6,731 bases of DNA from Candidatus Thorarchaeota archaeon (lineage in GTDB: Archaea; Asgardarchaeota; Thorarchaeia; Thorarchaeales; Thorarchaeaceae). Location of the stretch: positions 1-6,731 of the forward strand of contig JAHQWZ010000103.1 in the NCBI GenBank assembly GCA_029856425.1, given 5' to 3'. The notes beneath the pieces were generated by a model that did no database searches, was not told the DNA's origin, and saw only the letters and a program-made list of their open reading frames with translations. The position numbers and the translations under genes were made by a program. Position 1 is the stretch's first letter; each line of letters starts with the position of its first letter. Shown here in pieces: positions 1 to 6,069 of this stretch.

Positions 1-637
1 AAACAAGGTCAATAATGTCATTTCCGGCAAAGTTGACCCTCATTCGCATGTTTGTCAACGTGCCGTTGACCTTCTCGTAGAGCATCTCCATGTAGATTGT
101 AATAGTGAAAATGGCAAAGGCAAATGAGGTGTCTATTATCGTGCCCCACCTATCAGCAGTGTCCACTAATTCAATATCCTCAAAATCTGTGAAGTTGCTA
201 GGGTCCTCTGAGGTGTAGTTTCCTCCAAAGAATGCAAACCCACCCAGCTCGCTTGAGATATTCCAGTCACCAATGGGTACAACAACCATGAACATATTCT
301 CCATGATGACTTCTGAGTCGTTCTGACGAATCAACGTACAATTGGAACTTGGCATTTGGCTTGACTCATTGATTAGAGGCGGGATTGGATCGAGGTGCGA
401 AACTCGTGCAGTGATCTTCTGACCCTCATCTACCTCAGCGATGAATGGCATGAATTCAGTGAGATAAGATCCGAATGTTTCATCCAGTAACTTCCTCTGC
501 AGAACATACGTTATCTCATCACCTATCTCCACTCCCCACTCAAGACTGTGATTACTCTGGGCTGAAACAGGGGGAGTACTCACTACTGAAACCAATAATG
601 TGATTGACAATAATGTTCCACAAAGTCTGAGATTCAT
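1..637 (-). CDS. Secreted, sequon-rich hypothetical protein (3' end beyond window)
   Basis: An open frame runs from ATG at 637 to the left edge without a stop, giving about 212 residues; the C-terminus lies outside the window. The N-terminus looks like a Sec signal peptide: a short Arg-containing start, a hydrophobic stretch at about residues 8-20, then PPVSA, with likely cleavage after Ala26. The mature part begins with a segment around WGVEIGDEITYVL (residues 34-46), a style common in extracellular archaeal proteins of unknown function. It contains eight Asn-x-Ser/Thr sequons (N29, N90, N99, N106, N126, N140, N148, N191), which suggests an N-glycosylated surface protein. No catalytic motif is visible; a C-terminal membrane anchor would lie outside the window. 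The gene starts 33 nt after the HAD stop on the same strand and has its own Shine-Dalgarno sequence, so it is probably second in that unit. The frame and signal peptide are secure; the function is unknown. Confidence 0.85.
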   Translation of the reverse strand, partial: MNLRLCGTLLSITLLVSVVSTPPVSAQSNHSLEWGVEIGDEITYVLQRKLLDETFGSYLTEFMPFIAEVDEGQKITARVSHLDPIPPLINESSQMPSSNCTLIRQNDSEVIMENMFMVVVPIGDWNISSELGGFAFFGGNYTSEDPSNFTDFEDIELVDTADRWGTIIDTSFAFAIFTITIYMEMLYEKVNGTLTNMRMRVNFAGNDIIDLV

Positions 638-639
638 TG

Positions 640-645
640 CCCTCC
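640..645 (-). promoter_or_regulatory. Shine-Dalgarno for the secreted protein gene
   Basis: On the minus strand GGAGGG lies immediately upstream of the ATG at 637, with only 2-3 nt between. The match to the anti-Shine-Dalgarno sequence is strong, although the spacing is short. It supports translation from a leadered, probably polycistronic, mRNA and fixes this start, since the next in-frame Met comes well after the signal peptide. Confidence 0.55.
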
Positions 646-670
646 GTATGTTGCTTTGCTTTCATTAGGA

Positions 671-1408
671 TTATGGTAGGACTTCCAGCAGTTCTGGAAG
701 GTGTTCAATAATCGCAGTGTCAGTAGGTGCGATTTCTCTTTCTTGAGGATTGCACATAATGATTAGAATTGGTTTCATCTCGCCACGAATCGCAGCCTCG
801 ACATCATATCTTACATAATTGCCAACATACACGCATCTTCTGGGATTGACCCCAAGGTCATCAGCCACCTTGAGAAGCATATACGGAGACGGTTTCTTAT
901 ATCCGGGCACATTTGTATACTCGACAGATTCGAAGAGTGACAGATTCCCATCACGCTTGAGGATCGTTCTAGGGTCTCCAAATCGATTTGATGCCATACC
1001 AAGTTTGTAGCCTCTATTCTTCAGTTCCACAAGTGTTTCCCTACAGCCGTCGAGAGGTATGTATCGATCAACTCTAAGCCATTCGTCCCACAATGTCTGA
1101 TACTCGTTGGCCAGTCTTTCAATATCCCCTTCTGCACCAAGGCTTTTCAAGAGCCGTTTATCGTACTCCACCCAGTCCTCTCTAGATGGCTCCCAGTGTT
1201 TATCGGCTCGTTTCTTTAGCATGTATTCATCTAGCCAGACATCCGGGCCCCGTGACTGTGCTCCCTCAAGCTCATGGTCAGGCATAGCAGCAAGACCGGC
1301 AAGACCTACCTTGGTAAGGACCCTTCTATGGACATCTCCAAGGTCTCTCTCTGTCCTGTAGAGGGTTCCGCCTAAGTCGAAGATTGCTGCATCAATTTCC
1401 TTAATCAT
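671..1408 (-). CDS. HAD-superfamily hydrolase with altered acidic motifs
   Basis: This 245-residue protein has the length and order of a HAD subfamily I phosphatase/haloacid dehalogenase-like enzyme. Motif I is at residues 11-15 (DLGGT) and keeps the nucleophile Asp11. Motif II is Ser140 in GMASNR. Motif III is Lys172 in GYKKPSP, and motif IV is GNYVRYD with Asp202. The region between motifs I and II (about 20-115) is the helical cap typical of type C1 HADs. Two positions depart from the usual consensus: the second Asp of DxD, normally the general acid, is Gly13, and the first Asp of the GDxxxxD motif is Asn197. Activity may therefore be atypical or weak, although DxGGT variants do occur in the superfamily. 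The ATG at 1408 has only a weak GGCGGA-like ribosome site but a TATA-like box about 43 nt upstream. The substrate cannot be deduced. The secreted protein gene follows 33 nt downstream. Confidence 0.9.
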   Translation of the reverse strand: MIKEIDAAIFDLGGTLYRTERDLGDVHRRVLTKVGLAGLAAMPDHELEGAQSRGPDVWLDEYMLKKRADKHWEPSREDWVEYDKRLLKSLGAEGDIERLANEYQTLWDEWLRVDRYIPLDGCRETLVELKNRGYKLGMASNRFGDPRTILKRDGNLSLFESVEYTNVPGYKKPSPYMLLKVADDLGVNPRRCVYVGNYVRYDVEAAIRGEMKPILIIMCNPQEREIAPTDTAIIEHLPELLEVLP

Positions 1409-1436
1409 AACTATTCCGCCAGGTGCATCTGCAAAT

Positions 1437-1486
1437 GGTCAACCTGTATCTATATGTGACGGCATAGGAGTCCAAGCGGTCAACCT
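1437..1486. repeat. 9-bp direct repeat GGTCAACCT in the divergent promoter region
   Basis: GGTCAACCT occurs at 1437-1445 and again at 1478-1486, 41 bp apart start to start, or about four helical turns. Each copy contains the palindromic frame GGT-N2-ACC. The two copies flank the TATA-like box of the HAD gene and lie upstream of the rightward TPR gene. This is the arrangement expected of paired operator half-sites or an upstream activator site. That role is inferred; only the repeat itself is seen. Confidence 0.4.
1447..1456 (-). promoter_or_regulatory. Putative archaeal TATA box of the HAD gene
   Basis: On the minus strand the sequence CATATAGATA sits about 43 nt upstream of the HAD ATG. With the usual archaeal spacing of roughly 25 nt from TATA to transcription start, the RNA would begin near 1426 and carry a leader of about 17 nt. 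It is the best TATA match in this intergenic region. No clear purine-rich BRE was identified. Confidence 0.4.
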
Positions 1487-1499
1487 TTTTCTTCTATTC

Positions 1500-1518
1500 A
1501 ATCGATATCATCTCGATT
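1500..1518. repeat. Dyad AATCGA-N7-TCGATT just upstream of the TPR gene
   Basis: The arms at 1500-1505 and 1513-1518 are perfect 6-bp inverted repeats with a 7-nt spacer, ending 3 nt before the ATG at 1522. The dyad could be an operator that blocks initiation of the rightward transcript or a small 5' RNA hairpin. A 6-bp dyad can arise by chance, so the assignment is tentative. Confidence 0.3.
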
Positions 1519-1521
1519 AGG

Positions 1522-2673
1522 ATGCCATCTGTGGATGATACCCTCAAAGCAGTAAAGAAGCATCTTGAGGAGAATCCAGATGATGCATCCGCATGGAATG
1601 TAAGGGGGGTTCTATTAGCTAATAAGACAGAGTTCGGGGCAGCATTACGCTGCTTGGACAGGGCAATACGTCTGGACCCGAATCTTGCAGAAGCATATAC
1701 GAATCGTGGACGCGTACTCATGGCATTAGGGCATGATAAGGCAGGTAGCGCATTGGAGTCCTTTGACAAAGCGCTGCGACTGTCGCCTGGTAATATGGAA
1801 GCCCTTGTGGACAAAGCCAAGGCTTTGCGATCTCTTGGGCGAACTAAAGAGGAATTAGCGTGCTATGAAAAGATCAGCAAAGTGGTCACTGATGTACCGG
1901 CGATTTGGATTCGTATGGGTGACATCGAGCTGGAGGAAGGCAACTTTCATGATGCAGTCACGAACTATGATAATGCTCTCTCAATTGATTCCGAGAAGGT
2001 CACGGCGCTGGTGCACCGTGCAATAGGGCTCTCGATGATTAAGCGGTGGAATGAGGCAGTGAAGTCAGCCGAGAAGGCCACCAAACTTGCTCCAGATGAT
2101 ATAGAAACCTGGCGTGTTCTTGCTGACGTGAATCTCAGATATGGCAAGCATAAGTCTGCAATGAAGGCTCTTCAGAAAGCCTCGCAGATTGATCCCAGTG
2201 ATGCTTCTGTTGAGAATACAATGGGCATGGTGGAGTTCAAAGCCGGTAGATTGAATGATGCGGCCGCCCATTTTAGAAGAGCTCTAGTGCGGAATAAGGA
2301 ACATATCTCCGCGCTTCGAAATCTCGGCTTTGTCTTGATGGACTTGGAAGATTGGGCTGAAGCCCGCAAGACTTGGGATCGGCTCACGAGAATAGTCAAG
2401 GACGACCCACAGGTCTTTGACGCAAAGGCAACAACATCTGCTCGTCTAGATGACTTTTGTGCTGCATCGGAGGCTTGGGAACAGGCACGCAAGCTCTACA
2501 AGAAACAGGGAGAGGTCAAGGAAGCAACACGTGTCACTGAGCTTGGTCGTGCTGCAAGAATAAACTGCTCTCGTCAGAAGAAAGCAATTAGAGCTGAACG
2601 TGAACGCGAAAAGGCGAGTCGATCATTCTCTGATAGGTTTGATGACCATAGAAGAAGGTCGAAGAAACGATGA
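1522..2673 (+). CDS. TPR-repeat protein with nine repeats and a basic tail
   Basis: This 383-residue protein is almost entirely tetratricopeptide repeats, helical hairpins that bind other proteins. Units fall at about 22-55, 56-91, 92-125, 126-159, 160-193, 194-227, 228-261, 262-295 and 296-329, preceded by a single helix (4-18). They show the usual pattern of Trp/Leu at position 4, Gly at 8, Ala at 20 and Pro near 32, for example ALRCLDRAIRLDP and AAHFRRALVRN. The second unit is 36 rather than 34 residues because of a short insertion near 71-75. The C-terminal 40 or so residues are very rich in Arg and Lys (QKKAIRAEREREK and HRRRSKKR) and could contact nucleic acid or an acidic partner. There is no signal peptide or membrane segment, so it should be cytoplasmic. 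The ATG has no Shine-Dalgarno sequence, which fits a leaderless first gene. The radical SAM gene follows after 55 nt. Its partner is unknown. Confidence 0.92.
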   Translation: MPSVDDTLKAVKKHLEENPDDASAWNVRGVLLANKTEFGAALRCLDRAIRLDPNLAEAYTNRGRVLMALGHDKAGSALESFDKALRLSPGNMEALVDKAKALRSLGRTKEELACYEKISKVVTDVPAIWIRMGDIELEEGNFHDAVTNYDNALSIDSEKVTALVHRAIGLSMIKRWNEAVKSAEKATKLAPDDIETWRVLADVNLRYGKHKSAMKALQKASQIDPSDASVENTMGMVEFKAGRLNDAAAHFRRALVRNKEHISALRNLGFVLMDLEDWAEARKTWDRLTRIVKDDPQVFDAKATTSARLDDFCAASEAWEQARKLYKKQGEVKEATRVTELGRAARINCSRQKKAIRAEREREKASRSFSDRFDDHRRRSKKR

Positions 2674-2715
2674 CAGGTGAATGTCACTCCGCAAAGAAAC
2701 TGAAACCTAGTCGTT

Positions 2716-2719
2716 GGAG
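2716..2719 (+). promoter_or_regulatory. GGAG ribosome-binding site deciding the radical SAM start
   Basis: GGAG lies 9 nt upstream of the ATG at 2729, at good Shine-Dalgarno spacing. An in-frame TTG at 2714 overlaps this very motif and would add five residues (MESII). The placement of GGAG argues that 2729 is the true start and that TTG only extends the open frame. Confidence 0.6.
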
Positions 2720-2728
2720 TCTATTATC

Positions 2729-3619
2729 ATGAAGCAACATGATGAAAGGACTATCCGTTTTGCCAAACTCGGACCTGATGGTGAACTTGAACCACCCTTT
2801 CCAATGGATCCAGTGAAGCTTACAGAGTCAACGAGAAAGATTGTCTGCAAAGTAGTAGATGGGATTCATCTGCGGAAGTATACGAGATTCTATGCGGTGG
2901 GAGTCTATGGTGGTATAGCCACCGCTTACTCTGTAGGATGCAATTATAGATGCACATTTTGCTGGGTGGACTGGAGTCGGGATTGGCCAGAGATTCATGG
3001 GTCCTTCTATTCCCCTTCGCAGGTCTATTCGAATCTAAGGGAAATAATGAGAGTTCAGAACCTGAAACGTGCCCGAGTAAGCGGAGCCGAACCCACACTC
3101 TGTCCGGAGCACATCTGTGATATCCTAGAGCTTGTTCACCAAGATGCAGATTTGTTCGACTTGTTTGTTATTGAAACCAATGGAGTAGTGATAGGAACAG
3201 AAGAGAATCTGGCATCGAGGCTGGCTCAATATGCCTCACGGGATGCAGATACTGTTGGACATGTACGCCTCTCGATTCGCGGTGGGCTACCTGACCCATT
3301 TATGAACAAGACTGGTTGCTGCCCCGAGTTCCTTAACCTCCCCTTCATCGCTGCTCAATATCTTTGGGATGCAGGTGCTTCGTTCCATGTGGCAGTAGTG
3401 GTCGATCCTAGGTTCACCTCAGAGGAAGAGAAAGCGACAATCTATGAGAGGCTAAATGATATTCACTCATCCGTACGGCGCGGAGTGGAGGAGGAGTTTC
3501 TTGACCCATATCCTCATGCCCTCGTCAGGTTAAGGGCTGTTGGCCGTGAAGACGTGACAGGTCGAGAGATGAATAACAAAGAGCTTTATGCAAGAAGAAG
3601 GATGCCAAAAGACGAATGA
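2729..3619 (+). CDS. Radical SAM protein, substrate unknown
   Basis: This 296-residue protein carries the radical SAM cluster motif CNYRCTFC (Cys71, Cys75, Cys78), which binds a 4Fe-4S cluster used to cleave S-adenosylmethionine. Further landmarks of the partial TIM barrel follow in order: SGAEPT at 118-123 (the GGE-type SAM-binding motif, with Ala in place of the second Gly), ETNG at 149-152, and RLSIRGG at 180-186. Extra cysteines at 125, 130, 197 and 198 are visible but do not form a recognisable auxiliary-cluster motif such as SPASM. The segment before the cluster ends in a run of small and aromatic residues (YGGIATAYSVG). The protein may be a cofactor-modifying or peptide-modifying enzyme; I do not recognise the subfamily. 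The start at 2729 is chosen for the GGAG 9 nt upstream. The gene follows the TPR gene by 55 nt, ends in tandem stops TGA TAG, and converges on the minus-strand block with 7 bp between stops. Confidence 0.9.
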   Translation: MKQHDERTIRFAKLGPDGELEPPFPMDPVKLTESTRKIVCKVVDGIHLRKYTRFYAVGVYGGIATAYSVGCNYRCTFCWVDWSRDWPEIHGSFYSPSQVYSNLREIMRVQNLKRARVSGAEPTLCPEHICDILELVHQDADLFDLFVIETNGVVIGTEENLASRLAQYASRDADTVGHVRLSIRGGLPDPFMNKTGCCPEFLNLPFIAAQYLWDAGASFHVAVVVDPRFTSEEEKATIYERLNDIHSSVRRGVEEEFLDPYPHALVRLRAVGREDVTGREMNNKELYARRRMPKDE

Positions 3620-3626
3620 TAGCGGC

Positions 3627-3977
3627 CTACTCCTCTTCTGCCATTCTGTATGCTTGATTGGCATTTTCCGGTTCATCCATCCTCATGAAGAGATCTCCCA
3701 TCTTTTCCCATGCTTTTGAATAGTCAGGCCGAATCGCAACTGCCCTGTTCAAGGCAAACAGCGCAAAGTCATATTCCTTCAGTCGAGTCAGGAGCTGTCC
3801 ATAGTACGTCCAGCCCTCATAATCGTCAGGCCTAGCTCCCAAGAAATGGCCAATGGTGTCAGCATAGATGCTCGGGAAAATGAGTGGGGAGGCGGCCGCC
3901 ACAAAGACAATAACTGCAATTATTACAAATCCCATAAGCATCTTCTGTTCAGCTCTCTCGCAATTTAGTCGAATCAT
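3627..3977 (-). CDS. Small membrane-anchored TPR protein
   Basis: This 116-residue protein has one hydrophobic segment at about residues 14-37 (GFVIIAVIVFVAAASPLIF) after a short polar N-terminus. Two TPR units follow at about 51-84 (YEGWTYYGQLL through AVAIRPD) and 85-116. The second is slightly short, as the protein ends at EEE. The layout suggests a single-pass membrane protein displaying a small protein-binding scaffold, with topology undetermined. The hydrophobic stretch could instead be an uncleaved signal anchor. The start at 3977 is only 14 nt after the metallo-hydrolase stop, so it is very likely the last gene of the DUF763 operon. Alternative starts at Met13 or Met15 would begin directly at the membrane segment, and no strong ribosome site separates them. 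Its role may be to tether an operon partner at the membrane, which is inference. Confidence 0.85.
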   Translation of the reverse strand: MIRLNCERAEQKMLMGFVIIAVIVFVAAASPLIFPSIYADTIGHFLGARPDDYEGWTYYGQLLTRLKEYDFALFALNRAVAIRPDYSKAWEKMGDLFMRMDEPENANQAYRMAEEE

Positions 3978-3991
3978 ACCCTTATTACTTA

Positions 3992-4804
3992 TCAGCTTGG
4001 GGGAACTTCGTCAAAAATAAGGGATCTAATCAAGTGGTCTATTCTGAATCGCCCCTCAGTCATGTCCATATACCAAGGCCCTTCTATTCCTAGGTTTTTC
4101 TGTATTTCAGGTATTGTGTGCCCCTGGCTATGCAGTTCCTTGATGGAGGCTTGCAGTTCCTTCAGGTAGTCAATTCGTTTCTGAATGTACTCGTGAGGAG
4201 CTTCTACAGGTCCCCTATGACCATCAAAGAGAATGTTGAGCTCGAGGGTCTGAATCTCCTCCATAGTGGCTATCATTTCCGTAACGTTTTCATCAGGCAT
4301 TGCCAGTTGCTTCTCTGATGGCAGTGGGACTGCATCCGCAGAGAATAGCCAGCCTCTTTTCCTTTCATAGAATCCTACCATGTGATCTGTGTGACCGGGC
4401 AGTGACATTAATTCAAGTGACAATTCGCCAATCTCGAATTTCTCAGGCATTGGAAGAACCTCAGAAACTGGCTCTGGTTGACCCCACACCATAACAAAAA
4501 AGTCAGGGAGCGACTCAGGGCTTCTCAAAGCCTCAGCAACAGGGGGTGTTGCGTAGATCTCGGCTTTCGGGGTGAGGACTGCACACCCACCGAGATGGTC
4601 TTCATGAGTATGTGATACAAAGATGCGTCGGACTGGATTGTTGGCTGCAAATTCCTCTATTTCCTTTGCCGCGTTTGGGCATCCAGCATCCAAGAGAGTG
4701 TCTCCAATCAGATAGGCGTACGTCCACATCACAACGCTGCCATTCATGTCTGAGGCAGTCTTGACACAGGTCACCAGCTCGTTATAGGGAACAATCTCTA
4801 TCAT
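3992..4804 (-). CDS. Metallo-beta-lactamase-fold hydrolase
   Basis: The protein (270 residues from ATG 4804) shows the full metal-binding signature of the metallo-beta-lactamase superfamily. HTHEDH at 65-70 provides His65, His67, Asp69 and His70; His138 is in LPGHTDH; the bridging Asp157 is in FSADA; the last ligand His196 is in FDGHRGP. This set normally binds two metal ions (Zn or Fe/Mn) to hydrolyse thioesters, lactones or phosphodiesters. A helical C-terminal region after about 205, including HTIPEIQKNLGIEG, resembles the tails of glyoxalase II and LACTB2-like members. That gives a hydrolase of unknown substrate; a glyoxalase II-like or nuclease-like role cannot be separated here. An in-frame TTG at 4828 would add eight residues; ATG is preferred by default, and neither has a clear Shine-Dalgarno sequence. 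No signal peptide is seen. It lies between DUF763 (53 nt upstream) and the anchored TPR gene. Confidence 0.92.
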   Translation of the reverse strand: MIEIVPYNELVTCVKTASDMNGSVVMWTYAYLIGDTLLDAGCPNAAKEIEEFAANNPVRRIFVSHTHEDHLGGCAVLTPKAEIYATPPVAEALRSPESLPDFFVMVWGQPEPVSEVLPMPEKFEIGELSLELMSLPGHTDHMVGFYERKRGWLFSADAVPLPSEKQLAMPDENVTEMIATMEEIQTLELNILFDGHRGPVEAPHEYIQKRIDYLKELQASIKELHSQGHTIPEIQKNLGIEGPWYMDMTEGRFRIDHLIRSLIFDEVPPS

Positions 4805-4857
4805 GGGTTTGGCTATGCAAGTCGGCAAAATCTATGCTTCGGTTGGTACCTTCTTCT

Positions 4858-5988
4858 TCAACTGCACTGTGACGATGCACGGAGGACTGGAGGAGCATAC
4901 TTCCTCAACCTCCTAAGAGCGATAACTCGATCTCTCCTACCAAGTTTCGCATCATTCAGAGCCTGCTCCATGAACTTGATTGCCTCATCATAGTCTTGAC
5001 GAGGGACTGGATAAGGCACCCCATCCTTTCCACCAAATGCAAAGGTCATGCGTACCGGGTCTGACCATGAAGGTGCTGAACCATAGATCATCTCTGAGAT
5101 GAGAGATAGTCCTCTCACCGTGGCGGGACCCATTCCTTCTATGAAGAGCATGTCCTCGTAGCCTATGGGCTGTACTTCGTAGGCTTTGCGAACAGCATTC
5201 CAGTCCATTCTGTTTGGGATTACTTTGTAGGATGGCACCGAGATCTCTGGGCTGCTTCCTTCAATCCATGGGATGAGAGTGCTTTCACCATACGCCTTCA
5301 CATCCTCGAAGAGCTTTTTTACTTTCCGTGGGTTTTCTTTTACGATATCTAATGTGGTCTTCCGACAATCCTCTGAATACCTGGAGGTTAGGTCTAGAGT
5401 CGTCTTCTTTACCTTCCCCGAGACCATTCCTGTGTGAGGTTCGTCAATGAAGCTGTCCACCTCTTCGGAAATCCAATGGTATCTCCGTGCGTCGTTGGAG
5501 CTGCTATCCATGCCTTGCTGCACCACCGTCCAGTTCTCCTGAGGGTCCACGAAGAAGACATGCTGGTACAACTGATATCCATCCTGTACTGCAGCACTAT
5601 CGACCTTGGCAACAGCCTTGCTTATCTCTGAGAGCCCGTATCCGTCCAACCCGAAGTCCTCTAGCGCCCTTAGCTGATCTGGAACCTTTCTGGATGCAAG
5701 ACCTTTGCCTCCAATTCCTACCATATTATGCTTCTCCCAACTCAGGACTGACTTCAGTACTCCGCACGTCACCGTTGTCGACCCAGAACTGTCCCAATCA
5801 TATCCCAGGACATTGGAGAGCGCCTGAAAGTACACTGGGTCTGAGAGTCGCCTCAAAAGCTCAAGCGTACCAAACTCATCCACAATGAACTCACAGAGTG
5901 CGCTGGCCATAGGCATCATTCTTTTGACCAGCCAATGAGGTGCCTTACCTGGATGGAGTTTGAGGTCAGCAACACCTGCTCTCTTCAT
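4858..5988 (-). CDS. DUF763 (COG1415) family protein
   Basis: The 376-residue protein matches the DUF763 family as I know it, over its whole length. The N-terminus is MKRAGVADLKLHPGKAPHWL. Other hallmark blocks are GYDWDSSGSTTVTCG (62-76), GIGGKGLASRK (91-101), an NWTVVQQGM block (152-160) and ARRYHWISE with FIDEPH (167-185). The family is uncharacterised. A segment at about 278-302 (EDMLFIEGMGPATVRGLSLI) resembles a helix-hairpin-helix, a common DNA-backbone-binding element, so a nucleic-acid role is plausible but inferred. No signal peptide or membrane segment is present. I use ATG 5988 rather than the upstream GTG 6003: the family N-terminus begins there, and GGGAG lies 8 nt before it, inside the would-be GTG extension. 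It probably heads the operon with the metallo-hydrolase and anchored TPR genes, and lies 81 nt downstream of the DUF3795 gene. Confidence 0.92.
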   Translation of the reverse strand: MKRAGVADLKLHPGKAPHWLVKRMMPMASALCEFIVDEFGTLELLRRLSDPVYFQALSNVLGYDWDSSGSTTVTCGVLKSVLSWEKHNMVGIGGKGLASRKVPDQLRALEDFGLDGYGLSEISKAVAKVDSAAVQDGYQLYQHVFFVDPQENWTVVQQGMDSSSNDARRYHWISEEVDSFIDEPHTGMVSGKVKKTTLDLTSRYSEDCRKTTLDIVKENPRKVKKLFEDVKAYGESTLIPWIEGSSPEISVPSYKVIPNRMDWNAVRKAYEVQPIGYEDMLFIEGMGPATVRGLSLISEMIYGSAPSWSDPVRMTFAFGGKDGVPYPVPRQDYDEAIKFMEQALNDAKLGRRDRVIALRRLRKYAPPVLRASSQCS

Positions 5989-5996
5989 TCTCAATG

Positions 5997-6001
5997 CTCC
6001 C
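5997..6001 (-). promoter_or_regulatory. GGGAG ribosome-binding site deciding the DUF763 start
   Basis: On the minus strand GGGAG sits 8 nt upstream of the ATG at 5988. It overlaps an in-frame GTG at 6003 that would otherwise add five residues. Together with the family's N-terminal sequence it indicates that translation begins at 5988. Confidence 0.65.
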
Positions 6002-6021
6002 ACGTATAGTGAATGACCATG

Positions 6022-6030
6022 TTAGATAAA
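6022..6030 (-). promoter_or_regulatory. Possible TATA box for the DUF763 operon
   Basis: The minus-strand sequence TTTATCTAA resembles an archaeal TATA box and lies about 38 nt upstream of the DUF763 ATG. With a 25-nt offset the transcript would begin near 6001, leaving a very short leader that just includes the GGGAG site. The match is imperfect, and the 81-bp gap to the previous gene would also allow read-through. Confidence 0.3.
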
Positions 6031-6069
6031 CTCAACAGGAAACCGAAACTAATGTAATTTGAGACCTGT

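Noticed and set aside
1107..1361. 84-residue plus-strand open frame opposite the HAD gene
   Set aside because: It is Ser-rich and antisense to a complete HAD domain, as expected for a shadow frame.
1494..1820. 108-residue minus-strand open frame opposite the start of the TPR gene
   Set aside because: It is an antisense shadow of clear TPR repeats, with a composition dominated by Ser/Ala/Arg and no recognisable motif.
2172..2492. 106-residue minus-strand open frame inside the TPR gene
   Set aside because: It is antisense to well-formed TPR units and shows no independent domain or ribosome site.
1522..2673. TPR repeats considered as a DNA tandem repeat or CRISPR-like array
   Set aside because: The 34-residue periodicity is in the protein only; the nucleotide sequences of the units have diverged, and there are no identical repeats with spacers.
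2820..3098. 92-residue minus-strand open frame across the radical SAM motif
   Set aside because: It is a shadow of the CxxxCxxC-containing coding sequence; its translation has no protein-like features.
5487..5888. 133-residue plus-strand open frame opposite DUF763
   Set aside because: It lies wholly antisense to a full-length, well-matched family protein, and its translation is a Pro/Ser/Arg-rich sequence without domain character.
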